Position numbers and translations under genes: made by a program. The notes beneath the pieces are model-generated. The model was given only the letters and a program-made list of their open reading frames with translations, was not told the DNA's origin and made no database searches. Below, piece after piece: positions 61,635-64,000 of a stretch of DNA of 64,000 nt; position 1 is the stretch's first letter, and the number at the start of each line of letters is the position of its first letter. Origin of the DNA: an uncultured Dorea sp. (lineage in GTDB: Bacteria > Bacillota > Clostridia > Lachnospirales > Lachnospiraceae); contig CAJTVU010000002.1 of NCBI GenBank assembly GCA_910580235.1, positions 124,001 through 188,000 on the forward strand. The letters are read 5' to 3'.

Positions 61635-61663
61635 TAGTATCTGTAAACGTAGGAATTTTATAC
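61635..61663 (-). promoter_or_regulatory. Sigma-G/F-like promoter of spoVT
   Basis: GTATA (61663-61659), 17-nt spacer, GATACTA (61641-61635), against the known GHATR and CATWHTA patterns; six of seven bases match in the -10. Start expected near 61628, 29 nt before the ATG. Confidence 0.55.
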
Positions 61664-61671
61664 CGCGGCTC

Positions 61672-61700
61672 TGGATATTCTCTTTTTAATCCTGTATAAT
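61672..61700 (+). promoter_or_regulatory. Promoter of the YqeY-family gene
   Basis: TGGATA, 17-nt spacer, TATAAT, 45 nt before the ATG; divergent from the spoVT promoter. Confidence 0.55.
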
Positions 61701-61744
61701 AATCTGAAAAAGCCGACATATTTCATAAAAGGAGGAACAAAGAT

Positions 61745-62191
61745 ATGAGTAAGATCGAAGAAGTAAGAAGCGCCATGGTAGCCGCTATGAAAGCAGGCGA
61801 TAAAGGGACAAAAGAGACTTTATCCCTTCTCCTTGCCGCGCTTAAGAATAAAGCGATAGACAAGAGGGAAGACCTGACCCCCGAGGAGGAGGTGCAGGTC
61901 GTCTTAAAAGAGATTAAACAGACAAAAGAGACTCTGGAGATGGCCCCCGCCGACCGCGCCGATATCATCGACGAATGTACGAAGCGTCTGGCCGTCTTAG
62001 AGCAGTATGCCCCGAAGATGATGGATGAGGCAGAGATAAAGGAAGCGATCGAGGCCACCCTCAAAGAGCTGTCCATCGACGCTCCCTGTGCAAAGGATAA
62101 GGGCCGGATCATGAAATCCCTGATGCCGAAAGTAAAAGGAAAGGCAGACGGCAAGCTGGTCAACGAGATCGTGGCTGGGTATATGGGGTAG
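61745..62191 (+). CDS. GatB/YqeY domain protein
   Basis: 148 residues, all helical. The domain is the tRNA-recognition tail of GatB found alone; LLLAALKNKAIDKRE, KQTKETLEMAPADRADIIDE and EQYAPKMMDEAEIKEAI are typical, and the GatB-tail end KGRIMKSLMPKVKGKADGKLVNEIV is present. The role of free YqeY is not settled, though tRNA binding is assumed. AAGGAGG ribosome site. Its last 32 nt overlap the end of the GGDEF gene on the other strand. Confidence 0.93.
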   Translation: MSKIEEVRSAMVAAMKAGDKGTKETLSLLLAALKNKAIDKREDLTPEEEVQVVLKEIKQTKETLEMAPADRADIIDECTKRLAVLEQYAPKMMDEAEIKEAIEATLKELSIDAPCAKDKGRIMKSLMPKVKGKADGKLVNEIVAGYMG

Positions 62192-64000
62192 CCCCTTTCC
62201 TCGCCTGCTTATTCTTGTACATTTTTTCATCTGCTTCTCTGAGCAGCGCCTCATAGTCCGTCTCTCCATCTACCTGGCAATAGCCAAAGGAGAAGCGGAG
62301 CGGGACGCTGCTTTCCTTATCTAAAGTAATAAAGCGGCCGGATTGCATATCTTCTAGCGACCTTATGTCATACATAAGCTCTTCCTGGCTGTCATAGCCA
62401 TACAGGAACAGTACGAACTCATCTCCTCCCTGCCTTGCCGCGACGCTGTCCTTTGTCCCCATTTGGGCTATAGCCTGGCCAATCCCCTTTAAGTATATGT
62501 CTCCTTTTTCGTGCCCATAAGTATCGTTGACCTCTTTGAGCCCGTCGGCGTCTATCATAACGACAGCGCTGTAGCCAAGGCTTTCCGGACTGGAAAATAA
62601 TTGCGCCAGGCTCAGATCAAGCCCTCGCCTGTTGTACAGGTGTGTTAAGACGTCCAGGTCTCTTTCTTTTTCAATCTCTATCCTTCTTTGCGTCTCCACT
62701 GTCACATCAACTGCGACTCCGAATACTATCTCCCCGTCGCTCTTCATCTCTTCCAGGCGCACATACTGATCTCCATGCTTATAGACTCCCTGTTCATTTT
62801 CCACTGGATGCTCCTTTATCCCTTCCAGGAATGCAGTAAACTCTTCCGGGCTTGACGCCAGCTCCTCCATTCTTTCATATCCCACAGACAATATCTTAGG
62901 GATATATTCCGTATAGCATATTTTCTTTAAATGCCTGTCGTATTCGTATGTACCAATATAAATATTCGTCCTGCTCAGCACATAAGACATCTTTTTATTA
63001 TCGTATATAAGGCTCTTCACCATAGAATTAATATAATCGCTCAATTGCGAGAATTCCACGCTGCCCCGGACGTCTACCGTCTCATCCAGGTTCCCCTCAG
63101 CAATAGATTCCAGTTTTTCATTTACCTCGCCAATCTTCATCACTACATGCTGATTTATATGCCGCGTGACAACATTTGCCAGGAAAAGCACGATAGTGAT
63201 AAGGCTCAGTAATGCCAACAGCGATGTGGACAGGACTTTCTTATAAAAGTAGCTGATATCTATCACCTGCCCTATATAATTCGTACCTGTCCTGCGGAAT
63301 ACACAGAAGGATATCTTACCGTAGACACGCCCATAGAACCCATTCCGGCCCTCCTGCAGGACACCTTTCTCCAGTCCGATGTCTTCTATATCCGCACCCA
63401 CAGCCTCAAGGGCCGTTGCTCCCATAATCGTCCCGCTCCCGGCGTCTATCGCATAATAGTCATATGCCGGCGTTACCCGGAACAGGGAAAAGATATAAGA
63501 CAGCTCGTTTTTCTTTGTCACTTCCATAACGTTGACCGGCTCCCTGCCAACCTGTACAATGTATTTCCCGCTATCGCTCCATACAGCGGAATATTGCATA
63601 AGCTTCGCCTCAGCAGTATTCGGCACGATGCCCTGGACCAGCTCTAATGTCTTATCTTCTAACAGAGGCTTAAAAAACGACATCTGCTCCCCAGAGTCAA
63701 ACGTATAATCTAAGTATTCCGGGTGTGTCCCGGCGAAGATCCTCCCTGTCTCATCAAAGATGTGGATCTCATCAATTTCTGCCTCTTCCGCTATCTTCTT
63801 CAGCTCTTCTACGCTCTCCAGAACTTCCGGGCTCCCCTCGATAATACGTGACACTACCTTCGCGTTGTACAGACATGTCTGTCGGTATCTCTCCTGTATC
63901 TCTGCAAGCTCCTGCTGATTCTCCCCCAACACGGACGCTATCTGTAAAAATGTCCTGTCTGCATCTGCAAGCGCCTGTTTTTGTTCTGTCACTATCTGCA
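62160..64000 (-). CDS. GGDEF diguanylate cyclase with sensor domain, 5' end beyond window
   Basis: At least 613 codons, open to the right edge (frame passes a GTG at 63992 that need not be the start). An extracellular dCache-like sensor region (about 1-250 of the visible part; HIFDETGRIFAGT) ends at a membrane segment (VLSTSLLALLSLITIVLFLANVV), then HAMP (about 285-335), a PAS-like region and a C-terminal GGDEF domain with DVLTHLYNRRGLD and ARQGGDEFVLFL, so the active site is intact. No RxxD inhibitory site is seen upstream of GGDEF. It should make cyclic di-GMP in response to an external signal. The N-terminal membrane anchor is presumably cut off. Confidence 0.92.
   Translation of the reverse strand, partial: QIVTEQKQALADADRTFLQIASVLGENQQELAEIQERYRQTCLYNAKVVSRIIEGSPEVLESVEELKKIAEEAEIDEIHIFDETGRIFAGTHPEYLDYTFDSGEQMSFFKPLLEDKTLELVQGIVPNTAEAKLMQYSAVWSDSGKYIVQVGREPVNVMEVTKKNELSYIFSLFRVTPAYDYYAIDAGSGTIMGATALEAVGADIEDIGLEKGVLQEGRNGFYGRVYGKISFCVFRRTGTNYIGQVIDISYFYKKVLSTSLLALLSLITIVLFLANVVTRHINQHVVMKIGEVNEKLESIAEGNLDETVDVRGSVEFSQLSDYINSMVKSLIYDNKKMSYVLSRTNIYIGTYEYDRHLKKICYTEYIPKILSVGYERMEELASSPEEFTAFLEGIKEHPVENEQGVYKHGDQYVRLEEMKSDGEIVFGVAVDVTVETQRRIEIEKERDLDVLTHLYNRRGLDLSLAQLFSSPESLGYSAVVMIDADGLKEVNDTYGHEKGDIYLKGIGQAIAQMGTKDSVAARQGGDEFVLFLYGYDSQEELMYDIRSLEDMQSGRFITLDKESSVPLRFSFGYCQVDGETDYEALLREADEKMYKNKQARKGATPYTQPRSR

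Overview
The window looks like chromosomal DNA of an endospore-forming, anaerobic Clostridia member, most likely a Lachnospiraceae-type gut bacterium. The evidence is the SCIFF ranthipeptide and its radical SAM maturase, a fused SecDF, HemZ, SigH, SpoVT with a sigma-G-like promoter, tRNA-sensing T-box leaders, an LPXTG-type surface protein and a rubredoxin-flavin reductase fusion. This is inference from gene content; no marker gene fixes the genus. Almost all genes lie on the minus strand.

Region 1 (1-8.3 kb): a 2162-residue BspA-like cell-wall-anchored protein and a following small gene (cut by the window edge) sit next to a tyrosine recombinase gene. Between them is a 285-bp segment bounded by perfect 25-bp inverted repeats. 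It contains one good promoter, which points away from the surface-protein gene as the sequence stands. This is very probably an ON/OFF phase-variation switch caught in the OFF orientation, and it is the most notable feature of the window.

Region 2 (8.3-25.6 kb): housekeeping genes. A threonine T-box precedes a thioesterase-thrS operon. SEC-C, purA, cls, a small amphipathic-repeat protein, a MocR-type regulator and glnS follow. A cysteine T-box precedes cysE-cysS-mrnC-rlmB-sigH. Just upstream of that T-box is a roughly 210-nt structured RNA candidate with its own promoter. A 70-nt piece of it recurs after purA with pairing-preserving changes. tRNA-Thr, tRNA-Met and tRNA-Val genes lie here.

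Region 3 (25.6-36.1 kb): an accessory, partly AT-rich stretch. It has a PfkB kinase, an XRE regulator, the remnant of a membrane protein, an SDR, two tandem paralogous proteins of unknown function, a DUF3791/DUF3990/GmrSD-like cassette (likely toxin-antitoxin or phage defence), a membrane-protein gene broken by one in-frame stop, an ACT-domain protein and a half-size EamA transporter.

Region 4 (36.2-64 kb): core metabolism and information processing: gdhA, purL, a DUF1461 membrane protein, an AlaX-type editing protein, argS, a rubredoxin-flavin reductase/nfo pair with an operator-like palindrome, aspS-hisS-hemZ-MBL-relA-recJ-secDF in one direction, the SCIFF genes, TIGR04086, spoVT, a yqeY-family gene, and a GGDEF sensor cut by the window end.
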